Positions 24,101 to 36,476 of a DNA stretch of 64,000 nt are shown piece by piece (position 1 is the stretch's first letter; each line of letters begins with the position of its first letter). The translations under genes were made by a program, and so were the position numbers. Under the pieces are notes generated by a model that was given only the letters and a program-made list of their open reading frames with translations, was not told where the DNA came from and did not search any database. Origin of the DNA: Cymodocea nodosa (taxonomy: Eukaryota; Streptophyta; Magnoliopsida; Alismatales; Cymodoceaceae); assembly GCA_036874045.1 (NCBI GenBank), contig CM072335.1, positions 26,233,501 to 26,297,500 on the forward strand, written 5' to 3'.

Positions 24101-25722
24101 CATGAAACACGAACTTGAAAAGCCAATTTCAACCTCTGCCACATAAAGAGATGCTACTGGAGGCCCCAATCCCATTCCAATTCCCACTAAGAATCTTCCC
24201 AGGAGCATACCACTAAGAGACATTGACATAGCGCTGCAAAAAAAATTGATGCAGAACTTTTTATTAGAAAATGGAGGACAAAATAACAACGGCAATTAGA
24301 ATATAGTTGGTCAATAGATGAATTTCATCTCAGGCAAAGTTATTGTGAAATTACATCCTTATATCCATGCATGAAAGATATCTCATTCTTATCCTTTTTA
24401 TGATAATTTTTCATAAGATTGTAGATGACAATCTTTGGCTTGAATAGATTGTTGTACTAACAAAATATTGAGGAAAGTTTTCATGTTCCACATTGAGTGA
24501 GTACTGCACTCAAGCTTGTTCCTAATTTCCCATAAGATTTCCATGTAACCGAAGATTAAAGTTCATGCCTTGTTAGAAAGCCGTACAACGTCAGTATTAG
24601 AAATTCATTCCAGGTAATGCCACACGACCAAGTTTTTACAAGTGAAATAGGCAACATGGATTCATTGTTCGGAAGATGAGAAGAGTCATTGGTCATATGA
24701 ATAGGATGTAAATTTCTCCGATGATTGGAAAAATCAACATCTGAAATAACTAGGTACCGTTGATGCGTATAACTGCAAAGAATTAACAATACAAAAAAAA
24801 TCAAGAAATCATTAGGATCTGAAGAAGGTAATTCAGAACCTTTTCTTTTGACAGAGAAGAAACTTTGGCAGGATTTCAGCAGACGAAATTTCTGCTTCAA
24901 ATGTTAACGTATACTAACTACACATACGATAATTACCTTATGGGGGCTCCAATTATCATTGGAAGTGCACTGATCTGGAAAGCCCTGCGACGTCCTATTT
25001 CATCTGCAACCGTGCCACTAAACATGCATCCGATAAATGCACCGCCTAAGCATGTACTCACCACAAGACCTACATTTGACCAGACAATAAACAACTTTGG
25101 CGAAAGGACAGGTAAAAAAACGTGGAATCATAAAAACACCTACACCGGCAATCATACCTTCAGCTAAGACATTCCCGCTAAAACCAAGATCCAGAGAAAT
25201 GCTATCCAGCGGTTCATTAACAACGCTACAAATCACAAAGCAGGCCAAAACGCATCCAGTCATATCCAACCAAAGCATGAGCAGAAGAATTCATGTGCGC
25301 AACAGAAGAATAGGAAATTACCCAGTGTGGTAACCAAATAGGAAGGACGTAATGATTGCGACACAGATGTGAGGAAGCGAAAGGCTCCACGACGGATCCC
25401 CGCTGTCTTGCCCGACTCCGTTCATCAGACGCACTGACCAAAACAAATCACAATCATATCAGCACCTCCTCGTCCCAACAAAGTCAGCAGTATATAAAAC
25501 GTAAGAATTCATCATTAAGAATGAAGGGAAAGTGGAGGAGGAGGAATCGTTCCTTCCGAAACGCATTATACTGCTAAACAATCGCTAAATCTAACGAACG
25601 CATCAAAAGAAAGGCGGGAAAAGAACGAACCACGTACCTGAGACCTCGTCGTAGACGGCGCCGGTGAGCTCTCTGGAAGCCATGCGCTTGTGGACAGAGG
25701 ACGAATTAAACTTCCAATTCAT
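21166..25722 (-). CDS. pGlcT2: Plastidic glucose transporter 2-like sugar:H+ symporter
   Basis: Thirteen exons were deduced on the minus strand: 25,722-25,638, 25,433-25,322, 25,225-25,158, 25,069-24,937, 24,233-24,134, 24,038-23,926, 23,838-23,745, 23,338-23,185, 23,068-22,925, 22,821-22,748, 22,651-22,569, 21,944-21,830 and 21,348-21,166. They give 485 residues, close to the Arabidopsis At1g67300 protein. Major-facilitator sugar porter signatures appear in order: FGYHTG in helix 1, DEIGRRRAF, GRFLVGIGMGLGPPVASLY, VESPHWLYK, QQLSGINAVFYFSSTVF, DKLGRK, GAGPVPGLLLAEIFP and ETKGKSLQEIE. The family exports glucose from starch breakdown across the inner plastid envelope. I chose the ATG at 25,722 because VHKRMASRE resembles relatives. 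A second ATG at 25,683 is possible. Confidence 0.92.
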
Positions 25723-25957
25723 CACTCACCATAGCATCCGCGAAGCCCTGGAGGAAGATCGCGCGCACGATCGAGAGAGGGGAGCAAGGCCTACGGTGGG
25801 AGTGGAGGCGGATCTGAGGCAATGACGATGCACACCAGCCCCTTCTCTCAGCTGTCGGCGATCGCGTGGCCGCTACGACGGATGGAGGAGGGGAGGCGAG
25901 GGGCCTGGTGGGTGTGGGAAGTAGCCGGAGTGTGCTACGTGTCGCCTGTGGGATCAC
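25706..25957 (-). other. Possible upstream ORF overlapping the transporter start
   Basis: An 83-codon frame in the GC-rich 5' flank ends at 25,706, overlapping the chosen start codon at 25,722 in a different frame. It has no recognisable domain. A GTGAGT donor-like motif after an ATG inside it (near 25,730) could instead mark a leader intron. Whether this stretch is transcribed cannot be told from sequence. Confidence 0.3.
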
Positions 25958-27600
25958 TTGGACGGTGGGTGTGTTGTGCGTAAAAGACGTGGTTGGTTCG
26001 GGCCGTGGTGCTGTCCAACTCTAGAAGCACGTTTGGTGTTTTATTTATTTATTGTGCAAGTAACTGTAAGAGCACGTTTAGTCCACCGCCATCTTTTGTT
26101 CGTTAATATTTATTTAAGTATCATTATTTTTACCAATTAAATTATCGTAATTGATTAAAAATTATTAATGATGTTTTACTAATAATAGTTGATGTATTGA
26201 CTAATTCTCAGTAGTTGAATTGACTTATATGATTCATGTTTCTCAGAAGGTGACAGTCTACTTTTTTTTTATAATAATAATATTTTTTTTTTTATGCATT
26301 CTCCGAACTTTAAAGGAAGCTGCACGATTATTATTTAAAAAATTAACACACTATTTTTCCTGCTTATTTATGATTTTTGAATGATTTACGTAAGAAAAAG
26401 TAATTTTTAGTGTACAACAAGTTTGACAAAAATAGATTTTTCACGTTGCAAAGATGAATGTCGTCACTAGATCAAAATGAATGTTGTGAAAATTGCAAAC
26501 ATGATTGTTTCTCGTTAGATCAAAATCATACCTTTATGCGTCAGGACGGACAAAAGAAAAAAGTTCACGTGGGCTCACTGAATTTACGTTCGACCAAAGT
26601 ATTCGAATACGAGGAAGAAACTGCGTTGTCAATTTGGCACGATTAATTTTATTTTCTATTTCTATTTATTTTTTTCATTTAATTTATAATTATTTTTTAT
26701 ATTGAATTTTATGACATTGGGTAGTTTAAATGATCAGAAAAATGGCGTTCAAAAATAATCAACATTATAAAAAAAATTTAATGACTAGTGTGTCACAACT
26801 ACTTTCACACATATTTGGAGGGGAAGCAGATGAGAGAGAGAGAACTCCTTTCGAAATTCTTTCCAATTCTTTTGCCATCTCTTTGTTTGACTCGTACATA
26901 TGTTTTTAAGGTGAAGTCACAATCACATTAGCTGGATGTTATTGTGTGAAAACCGACTTGTACCCAACTCGATGTGATCGATGGGAGCACCGGCGCCTTA
27001 AAATCATCTGAACATTTTGTATGAAAGAAAGTTTATATATATATAATTCTCCTCAGATCAATCACTTTGGTTCACGTATGAATTTAACATGTCGTTCAGA
27101 CCGCTTCCAGGCATTTTTTTAGTCGCTGATAGAAGCTTCAGACAGACAAAAACCTGTATCCAAGGGCCTATCTCTTTTTTCTTTTTTATCCTTATTTATC
27201 TAATTTAACTACAATGTAAGTAGAAATATAAAAGATGATTGCTACATTTTTGAACGAAATAGAAGCTTAGTGTAACTTTGTTTCAAAAGAGTTTGCTATT
27301 TACTCTTGTCAGTATGGCGCTTTATATGCCTACTGTTATGTCGATGTAATTCCGCGTCTTTTATTAGTTGCCCCCATTCTTCCTAAAGGTGTCATCCTGG
27401 TAAAAATAGCCATCCCATTCAACTATTATCAAAAAAAAAAAAAAGGCCACCTGAACATCCATCAATGTACACTGTACAACGTCAAGTTAAAAAGTTCTCT
27501 CTAAAGCGCGTTTTTAATGCATAGACTTTCAATTTAATATTAGAATCAAATCTTCACATACAAAGACCATGCTGCTTACATCCACGACAGCATGAGGTCA
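25958..27600. other. AT-rich intergenic spacer
   Basis: This is the gap between the transporter 5' end and the PEX4 3' end. There are long A/T runs (for example 26,262-26,295) but no exon-like or transposon-coding sequence that I recognise. Confidence 0.5.
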
Positions 27601-27636
27601 CCAACGTTACGTCTTAAAAACACATACAGAAGAACC

Positions 27637-30600
27637 TTAAACTTTCTTTGGCATTGCAGCAAGCCTTGTATACATTCTAGCCATTGATCTGTATCCCCTC
27701 ATGTCACCAGATCGGAGCAGATTTCCTGCAAAAAGATTTCAAAAGTAGCGCCACCCGTAAGCATTAATAAAATTTGAGGTAGACTCATTAGCACAGTTAT
27801 CCAAATAACAAGAGATTAGTTCTTGGGAAGATGGATGCACCTGAGTCACAATTAAGAGGACTATCAGGTTCAGGGTGACTCATCAAAGCTATAATTGCCC
27901 TACAAACAGACTGAAGTGTCCAAGCTGGGCTCCAAGCATTCTTCAAAATATCAAGACAAATTTCTCCAGTCTAAAGACAAAGGAACACGAGAACATCTAA
28001 TGAAATACTCTAGCAATATCATCCACTTTAATTTAAAAAATCGCACATTTTTAATCTATATTTAATATACTTATAGTCCACATCATTCATTTGGTGTAAA
28101 ATACACAAGTTTCACTAGATCCCACCCTATTGCTAGCATCTAAATGCGAAGAAAATGAAATAAATGAATGTATGGAAACCTGACTTTAAGACATCGACTG
28201 TATGCTACAACCATAACAAGCAAATTGATAGGTTGGAAAGATATTTTTGCAGTATACGTTGAAATATTTTTAGTAAATTATGTAAGTGTAGAAACTAACT
28301 AAATTGAAGTAAGAATATGTTATTGTAAAGGAAAATATAGATAGAGGATTAATTTAACATTCTGAACGGATGACACCATCTAAAACAGTCCAAGATGAAT
28401 GCACTCAAAAACAAGCATTGAGTATATTTCTTTATGCTTCTTAATCTTCAACATGTGATCTATTTCCTTTTCTTTCCTAGGAACTTGATTATCCAATACC
28501 TATATAGCATAATCGATTGATTGCCATTGAATCAGTAAAAACTAACCAGAGTATATTGCTATCATGTCTTTTACATAACAAAGTCAACTTCAGAGTCTAT
28601 GGCCAAATTTTTGTTGCAGTGATAGAAGATAAGTTATTGGAATGAAAAACGTAAAGTAGATATTGTAAAGTGAATAGACAAGAAACATGGCAATCTAGAA
28701 TTAAGAAATTCCATGTTTGCAGAAATTTCTGTTGGATTGAACTCAAAATATTATTAACAAATGATTATCTAAGAAGAATATAAAATATCAAATTTGAGAG
28801 AAAGGGACAAGCAAGGGATCATAATAATATTCCAAAGAGAAAAAGCTTACCAGGTACATTAAGAAGCAACAAAAATGTAAAGTGATATTCTAAAGTGAAA
28901 ATAGACAAGAATCATGGAATCCAGGAATTATGAAATTCCTTGTTGCTGAAAATTCCGTTGAATCATATGTGGTATCTTGATAATAAATGATTATCTAAGA
29001 AGGCACAAGGATATCAATTTTGAGCAAAAAGGAAAGGCAAGACTGCTTGACAATTTGCTAAGGAGAAAAAGCTTATCAGATACCTTAAAATGAACATTTG
29101 GATGGAAAATCTTTGTCAAGAACCGCACTTGAGGTGGTAGCAAAGGGTACTGCTCTGGAATCACAAATGCCAGCTGAAAGACACCACCCTCATAAGGTGT
29201 TTCTGACGGTCCCTAAAAAAGGAAAAACATATATTTAAGTACAAACAAATAATGATTCTGCCATAACCAAAAATTATAAGCTCACTATTCACCTTGATCA
29301 GAGCAGTCCACTTAAATATGTTGGAATCATCACATGCTAATTGAATATCTGGGTCTGTTGATTTCTCTCTCTGCACTTCTTTGTACTCTTTAAAAAGCCT
29401 AGCTCTAGATGTCTGCAGAGAGTTGAAATCTTACAAGATGATCAAATCAAACATACATTACATCCAACTACAGTACAACCACAACAAACCATACTTATTA
29501 ATATCCATACGCAAAAATTGCTTGGCACCATGGTGATCAAGGTACCATGGCACCAAGTTTAGCGGGAGTGCCTTGGATGACTAGGTGCTTGAGTGTCCAC
29601 CTAGACAATGCCTAGGCACCTAAAATCAGATTTTCAGTTACTATATGGCTATGAGTAGTTAGTTATATGCATTGTAAACTCAAAATAATATTAAATGACC
29701 CCTCAAGAACATTGAGGCAAGAGGTGAGATCGTAGTTGATTGAAGCAAGATGATAAATCATAAAAACAAAAAAAGATGCATATATAACATGAGAATTATA
29801 ATCCATTCATTCAATTTAATAAACTAGAACATTACGAAAAGGTATGATATAAATGCCTAAATACTTTCTATATTGATGCCTTTCTCTCATTTTTTAACAA
29901 AAAGAGGATTTTTAATTATATATAATTTCTTTTGTGTATCATGAGTAAATAATGTGAAGAGAATTGAAAATAAGAATTTTTGGGCATTTGCAAATAAAAA
30001 GGCATACTTGTGTGTTTGTTTGAAAAATTGAAAAGAAGTGAAGATGAACACAAAAAGGATAAGAAGAAAAAAAAAGTACCAAGATGCAAGCAACAATGAC
30101 AGAGAAGAAAGTATACATGTAGATAAGAAGAATAAAAAAGAGAAAAAAAGTAAGGTGCTGAGGTCAAGGAACCAAAAAGATAAAGAAGAAAAAAAGGAGG
30201 AAAATGAAATACCAAAAGACAAAAAATATCATGAAGTACAATCTTTTAATAAGATGATGAAGGCAATTAAGGAAACAGCACAACTCGCCTAGACACTTGT
30301 CAAAGGCACCCCACCCTGCATGGCATAAGCCAACAAGATGATTCACCTTGATTGCACCGAGAGAAATTATAATAAGTACTGTAAAAATTGAGCTTATGTT
30401 TATATTTTAAAACACATAGCCAGCTTATAATGCCAAGGAGAGTTGCCTTGACAATTATGACTTCTGTAATGCTCTAGATAAATATGAGAAGCAAGAGAGA
30501 AAACATACAAGAGAATAAGGTGAAAGAAGGTGGGAAAGACTTCTAGAGAGCAAAATGTTAATAATAGTTATGATACAACAAAAAGATAGTGCATGTCTGA

Positions 30601-31277
30601 GAGGAGAAAGTGAACTCATTTTATCCTATTAGGATGTTCCCTGTAGTCATCTAAAGCTCAATCAAATGCTAGTTTAAAACCCTTCCTGTTCTTCTAGACA
30701 TACAACAATAAAGTATTCACGACAAGCATTACCATAATTCCCAAAAACAAAAGCCATGACATCAGCATCGCCTACTTTTTACCACCCCTTCAATAAAACG
30801 GGGGAGTGATTCCGTCATCAGAAAATGGCCCTGAAAACCCTAATTCAGAATTTTCGGATCCCCACCTTCTCTTCTCCCCAATATTCTTCCACCAACTACG
30901 ACTATTTCCCCCCTCCCTGGATCTCCAATATCACACCATGATCTCTAAAATTGATATCTTTCATAATTGATCTCCAATAGCCGTTTCCGCCTTGTATCCT
31001 CCCGCTCTCCGATTTCTTTTCAGCCGCATCGACGTACTCATCCCTTGCTCGCCACCACCACTATCTCCCTCCAACACCTCCCAAGGATTCCTACCAATCC
31101 ATCATCTAACATACGTTGCTTTTTGAAAGTTTACCACAATTCTACCCGAAAACAACAAACGAAACAACAATCTCTCCAATGGTAAAAATAATACAAAACA
31201 TAGAGCACATCAAAAGAAGCAATCATGAACAAATAGGGAAACCAACAATCGATTGAGGTAATAATTTCCCTCACCAT
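27637..31277 (-). CDS. PEX4: Peroxisomal ubiquitin-conjugating enzyme E2 (PEROXIN4)
   Basis: Coding exons: 31,277-31,275 (the ATG only), 29,412-29,293, 29,212-29,084, 27,970-27,841 and 27,725-27,637. The product is 156 residues, and Arabidopsis PEX4 has 157. The E2 fold signatures are clear: [15 protein letters not shown] in helix 1, [13 protein letters not shown], the HPN motif at residues 78-80, and the catalytic cysteine at residue 89 in [18 protein letters not shown]. The C-terminus [13 protein letters not shown] is typical of PEX4. The enzyme ubiquitinates the import receptor PEX5 on the peroxisome membrane so that it can be recycled, working with PEX22. The start codon is the last three bases before a GTGAGG donor. 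This is forced by phase and by the lack of an ATG in exon 2, but it needs transcript support. Confidence 0.93.
28655..29086. repeat. Diverged tandem duplication in PEX4 intron 3
   Basis: Two units of about 210 bases (about 28,655-28,866 and 28,875-29,092) share the same order of motifs: GTGAATAGACAAGAA/GTGAAAATAGACAAGAA, ATTAAGAAATTCC/ATTATGAAATTCC, AAATGATTATCTAAGAAG and GAGAAAAAGCTTA. The right unit includes the donor end of PEX4 exon 3. The left unit carries a decayed version of that border. Confidence 0.7.
29520..30350. repeat. Possible non-autonomous transposon in PEX4 intron 1
   Basis: The left part holds several CCATGG/GGTGCTTG/GCCTAGGCACC motifs. The right part holds CGCCTAGACACTTGTCAAAGGCACC, which looks like an imperfect inverted counterpart. 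Between them lies a purine-rich core (30,040-30,230). A segment at 42,965-43,320 has a similar start (GGTGCCTAGGCG) and similar core composition. There is no transposase, and I could not fix a target duplication. Confidence 0.35.
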
Positions 31278-32598
31278 CGAGATCTAGCGCAGAAGAGGAA
31301 GGAAATCACCTCCACCTACCGACGGAGAAGGAAGCGCGAGATGGGAGACTCGTGACCCGGAAGACCCCGATCGCCCGAACCAGGCCTTTTTTTTTTGGAA
31401 GTTTTATGTGGATGCCCTTGGAAAATTGAGTATTTAGCTGTATTTGCTTTTATAGACCGTATTTGGTTACATGCCCGAATAGAAATAAAATATTAATTTA
31501 TACAATATTGTAATAATAAAAGTTAAATTAAATAAGCATAAATAGAATTATAAAAAATATTTATATATTTTGTGTTAATTAAGTGTGTAATACAAAATAA
31601 AAAGACATAAAAGTAGTCAACACTCCTTAAAATTCATTGTAAATCTATTTCTTTGGTAGGCTATTATTATGATCATCAACCTTTTACATTCAAAAATAAT
31701 TTCAGAGTCAATGTAACGAACGAGACTACTTTTTTTGTTGAAAAATGCGCAGATACTATTTATAATTTTTCGTCACATGTAAATGTGCAACATATAAACA
31801 AAATATAAAAAAGAAAAGAGATAATCAATTTTTTCAATATAAATTTATTTTTCCTAGAAAACAAGAACAATATACTTAGTGTAATATAATATAGCATATA
31901 TAAATACTAAAATTAATTGACTTAATAAAATTATTTTCATATGATTCATGAAGAATAAACAGATGAAGATAAAGCTTTGATTTGAATAATAAATACATTT
32001 AGGAATAAAACTTTTATTGTGTTACTGTTTATCTCATGTTTAATTATTTATCTTGTAGAGAGTGATATCCTTGATTTTTGATGTTATATTAAATCTAAAT
32101 ATACTCTGTAACATGCAGGATATTTGTTTTGTCCTACTCCTACATAATATTGCCGTCTTCCCATTTGTCCTTTCAAGATATCTTTGGTTCTCAGATGGAG
32201 TTTCAATAACTTTGTGGATGAAGATAGATTTTTCTGTTGGGACTTCAATTTTTCAAATGTGAAGAACCATCAATGGTTACTGTAAACCAGGCCAAGTTTG
32301 TAAATGATGACGCATGAAAATGATCAGAAAAACCCACCGTTCTTTTTAATTCTGACAGACCAAAGAGCTCACAAATACACATATGCCACTATGACAAAGC
32401 TTACACAGATGACAGCCTCTTCCAACCCAGACTTATTACAGGAGACTGTTGTCTTACAATAGCTTTCTCTCCAAAAGGAAGGGGAATTTTACAATTTTTA
32501 ATGATGGTAACTTCTTCATGCTCCATTATTGAAGCAGAATTCTCCAGTTATTAACAGGCCTCCAACTATTTTTTAAGAAAGAAGAGTGACTCTGATTT
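31278..32598. other. Spacer between PEX4 and CURT1C
   Basis: The part next to 31,278 is the PEX4 5' leader and promoter, with a CT-rich tract (30,960-31,100 lies inside intron 1). The remainder is AT-rich with no recognisable exon. 32,300-32,598 is probably the 3' untranslated region of CURT1C. Confidence 0.5.
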
Positions 32599-34914
32599 TC
32601 ACTTCTCAAGAACATCTGAAACTGATTTCTTGATTTTATCCACCAACTCTGCCCTGCAGAAGGACAATGCATCAAAAAGCTCAGCTTTGGTCAGTAATTC
32701 TGGAAAAAGAAGCCCTTTGTTTCGTGATCAAAATATATTTGTTAGAAAAAGGAAAAGAAGGAAACTAAGAAAATTGTCAATCAATGAAAACATTGGAACA
32801 TTCTAGGCCATCCAAACAATCTAATATAATTTTTTTTGATATTAGTAATATTTTTTTTCTGAATTTAAATTCAGGACTGTCTCCCCTCGTAAGTCTCATA
32901 AGACAAGAGAAGAATGTCTGCATTGCCAAGCTAATATAATTGTTATTAGGGTACTGAACCATTACCAACACACATGTTAAAACATAAACATAAGAAGGCA
33001 AGTGATTGGTTTCAGGGAATAAGCTGAAATAAGAGTAATCATGAATAACATGAGATAGTCAGAAGCAACATCCAGCCCCTTCAAACAATGGTAAACATAT
33101 AATAAATAGTGCATATTATAGATCGAAATTTGTAAGGTTACATCAAAAATGCAGGGGAAAGGATTGGCACCTGTCACGCTTGAATAGCAGATAACGGTAT
33201 ATGAACCACTGAAAGCAATAAAAAAGGAAATGTGTCAATAACTTTGTTGTGAGGACATCCAAATTGCTTGACTTGTTTTTATTTTTCACTTTACTGATAG
33301 ATTCAGAGCATTCATATACTAACCCAGGAATATAATATCCCAATGAACTCAAAGACGCTAGGAATAAGAGGTAGCTTGTCAACGGCCTGCAAGGTAGAAG
33401 AACAAACAATTAACTACCATCAACCAATCAAGCCTTGGTGCTTCATGGAACATATAAATTTTCTTTCTCAAAACGAATTTGTTCATAATAATTTTTAAAA
33501 GAAAGCAATAGAGTGTGAGCAAAATATTTGATAGAAAGTTAAGAGACTTGGTACAGCAATAATTTTACCCCAACGAGATAAAAAGTTGCCCGTAATGCAA
33601 CAATGCCAGCAAATCCCAGACCAACAACAGCTATCCGATCACCAGGCTCGTTCCACTGTTTCAGAGAAATATGATAGAACTTAGTGACAGCACCATCAAT
33701 TCAGGTTTCTTTGTTAATATTTTCTTTTCAATAGCCAGTGAATAAGAAAACAAATACTACCAGAGCCAATATGATTAGGGGTTACCATAAGATTATTAAC
33801 TAACTATCATGTAAGAGGAGCCTTTTGTTTTCAAATGATTTGCCAACAGAGAAAATTGAGCAATTGATTTTAATATTAACACAAATGTCAAAAGGTCAAC
33901 CATTTGATCAATAAAAATCCGACCATGATGCTGAGACAACAGTATCAGCTCTATCTACCATTATCAAGGATGGTGATCCTCTAATAAAATACGTCTTCTT
34001 ATTAACAGAACTTAAAGAATGCAATGTTGTTTCGCTTGGTATTATAACGTTAGAAGCAGATTTGATAGCTTTTAACAATTTTTTTTTTGTTAAGGAGGAT
34101 GATCTTATTGAAAAATGGAGCTATCCAGGTGTTCTAAGAATTTTTAGGATCTCAAAGTCCCAGGAAAACCGTGCCAAATGTAGAAACAAACAAACAAAGG
34201 AAAACGTACAGCATCTTTTACGAATTTCACAATACTTGTAGAATCTGAGGCCTCTCCCACAGCCTTCGCTATAATTTGAACTCTCCGCTTACCTGCAAGA
34301 AAAAGAAAAAAAAAAAGACATGAAGAGAAGCCAACTTCTGCCTTATAAATAGCCTATTTCTTTGGTTAAATTTTGCATCCAATGATGTGTTTTGGAAAGT
34401 TGGTGTCTTCCAATCTAAGGGTACAATGCATTTCTCATAAGGTCAGTTCAACATCAGAATCTGGATTCTTGGTTCACTATTATTCTCAAAAAGTGGCACC
34501 CACCAGGTGTTACTGAAATTGAACTTCCATTAGTAGCTTAAATTTTTGTTTTCTCCTGGGAATCCTTCTTTTGATGGAGTCCACATAATTTTAACATGTA
34601 TTCTAAGATGGCAAAATTGCTGTTTCGTATGGTCTATGCAAATTACAAAGTCAGTGATAGCAGCCAGAAAAAGAGAATAAACTTGACAATCCAAACAAGT
34701 GGCATGCGAAACACCATGAACAAGAAACCAGTCAGTTGAGAACATCCTACTAACCAGGAACAACTCGGTTTTCAGCACCAGGAGGAGGAACGGATAAGTT
34801 TGGAAGGGACCCAAAATGGGTTGCAGCAACATGAGCCGGAAATTTCCTCGAATGGGTCTCTCCCCCATGACTGAAAAGAGAAGGTAGACCAGCTATTGCA
34901 GATAGTGTGGCCAT
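32599..34914 (-). CDS. CURT1C: Thylakoid membrane curvature protein CURT1C-like
   Basis: Six exons: 34,914-34,755, 34,292-34,210, 33,655-33,569, 33,386-33,324, 33,208-33,171 and 32,653-32,599, giving 161 residues. The N-terminus (MATLSAIAGLPSLFSHGG) is Ser/Ala rich and looks like a plastid transit peptide, probably ending near RVQIIAKA. The mature part has an amphipathic start, then two helices: VVGLGFAGIVALRATFYLVG and AVDKLPLIPSVFEFIGILYS. It ends in WFIYRYLLFKRDRAEL and KKSVSDVLEK. This arrangement is CURT1, and the order matches CURT1C (GLGFAGIVALW, then AIDKLP) better than A, B or D from memory. CURT1 proteins oligomerise at grana margins and bend thylakoid membranes. All borders are GT-AG with consistent phase. 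The gene looks intact. Confidence 0.9.
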
Positions 34915-36476
34915 TGCCTGAGACTACAGAACAAAGAAGAACAACAGCAACAAAATTTCTCTCCCAAACTAAGGAAACCTTAGAGAGAGAAAGAGAGAGG
35001 GAGAAGAATCCTTGTTGGAAATTTTTTTGAAAGGGAGAAAAAAGGGGTTTGCTTTCTCTGGTTCTGCTATTCCTCCCGCCGGCTGCGGATAGGGAGCAAG
35101 GAGAAACCACAGGTGCAAGTGTCGACTGTGTCGTAAGTCGTAACCCACATAAAATGATAAAATATTTATTTTTCCTTCAAAATTTGGACAAATTTGTTGG
35201 AAAAGTGAGTTTCGACATCAGCCTTATTAATTTACGTACAGAAATCTATAGCTTGTCAGAAGTGCCACAAGCGTACGACTAAAGAATCCAATCAAATTAT
35301 TTTTTCAACGTCGACGTGGCGTTGGTTACTATTTTTTCTATCGATTTTTTTTCACGTCGTATAAAATTAATTGTTTGACGATTTCCGTGAGAGAAAAACT
35401 TTCATGGGAATGAGTTGTTTATAATCTCACCGATAAAAACAAAAAATGTTTATGTCGAACTCCCTTATTTTTTAACATCTTTACAAGTTTTCATGATATT
35501 CTGCAACTTTTTCTCCGTGTCCTTGTTATTTCAGATGATTTATATTTAATTATATTTTAATTTCTTTGAATGCTTTTATTCGAATATGGATTTTTCATAT
35601 TGAAAAGCTCTTGTCAAAAATGGATAACATCTGAATTCGGATCTATTTTAAGATTTGAATAATGTTTAAATTTTGATGTATCCATCAAATTCAAAGAAAG
35701 ATCGATATCCATTTGAATAAAGATTCGAATTCAAATGCAATTGAAATTTTTTTAACTCAAATATTAACAAGAACCACTTTAGGGGGGGTTTGTGTTGTCC
35801 AATCTGAAAGTGTAGAAAAAAATTTATCTATTTATATAAATTTAAAAAGTTAGAAAAGTAAAAAACTTTTCCAAATATAAAAGATTAGATTTTTCAAAAA
35901 AATCCAACCTCTCCCTCCCCCCTCCCCTCTTCAAAATCTAGGACACTCAACCTTGACCTTGCCCAACTTCGTTAACGAGTTATAAATGTCAATTCCAGTT
36001 CTTTTGTAAAATGTAGGAAGCAATACATTTTAGATAACTAATGTAAGAGTATTGGTAATGGACAACATAATTTTTTTTAAATTTATTTATGATATTATTA
36101 ATAAATAAAAATAAAAAAATTTGATAACTTTTCTTAAAATATAAAATACTATAAAGTTAAGAAATATTCTCGAGTAGGAAACGACATGTAAAAGAGAAAT
36201 TGCTTGAAGCATAACATCAACATTTGAAACTGTTGTAGGAAACGACGCACATATAAGCATCTATTATTCTCGAGTCATGTATCATTATAATACAGCAATA
36301 TCGTTTCTTTCATTTATTCCCCTCCTATGGTGTACAAAATAGGAATAACATAAATAATACAAGCAAGAAGAGAAGAATTATTCATAATAAACAACGAGGA
36401 AAATTGCCACCCACTGAATATACAAAAACAATAAAAGTAAGTGGGACACATTCCCAAACTTTACAAGTTCCTAGCT
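34915..36476. other. AT-rich intergenic spacer upstream of CURT1C
   Basis: The 34,980-35,110 part is the CURT1C leader and promoter, with a GA-rich repeat (GAGAGAGAAAGAGAGAGGGAG). From 35,150 to 36,400 I see only AT-rich sequence with no exon or transposon domain. Confidence 0.5.

Noticed and set aside
29887..30292. Phe/Leu-rich and Lys/Glu-rich frames in PEX4 intron 1
   Set aside because: Low-complexity translation of a purine tract. The hydrophobic look is not a real membrane protein.
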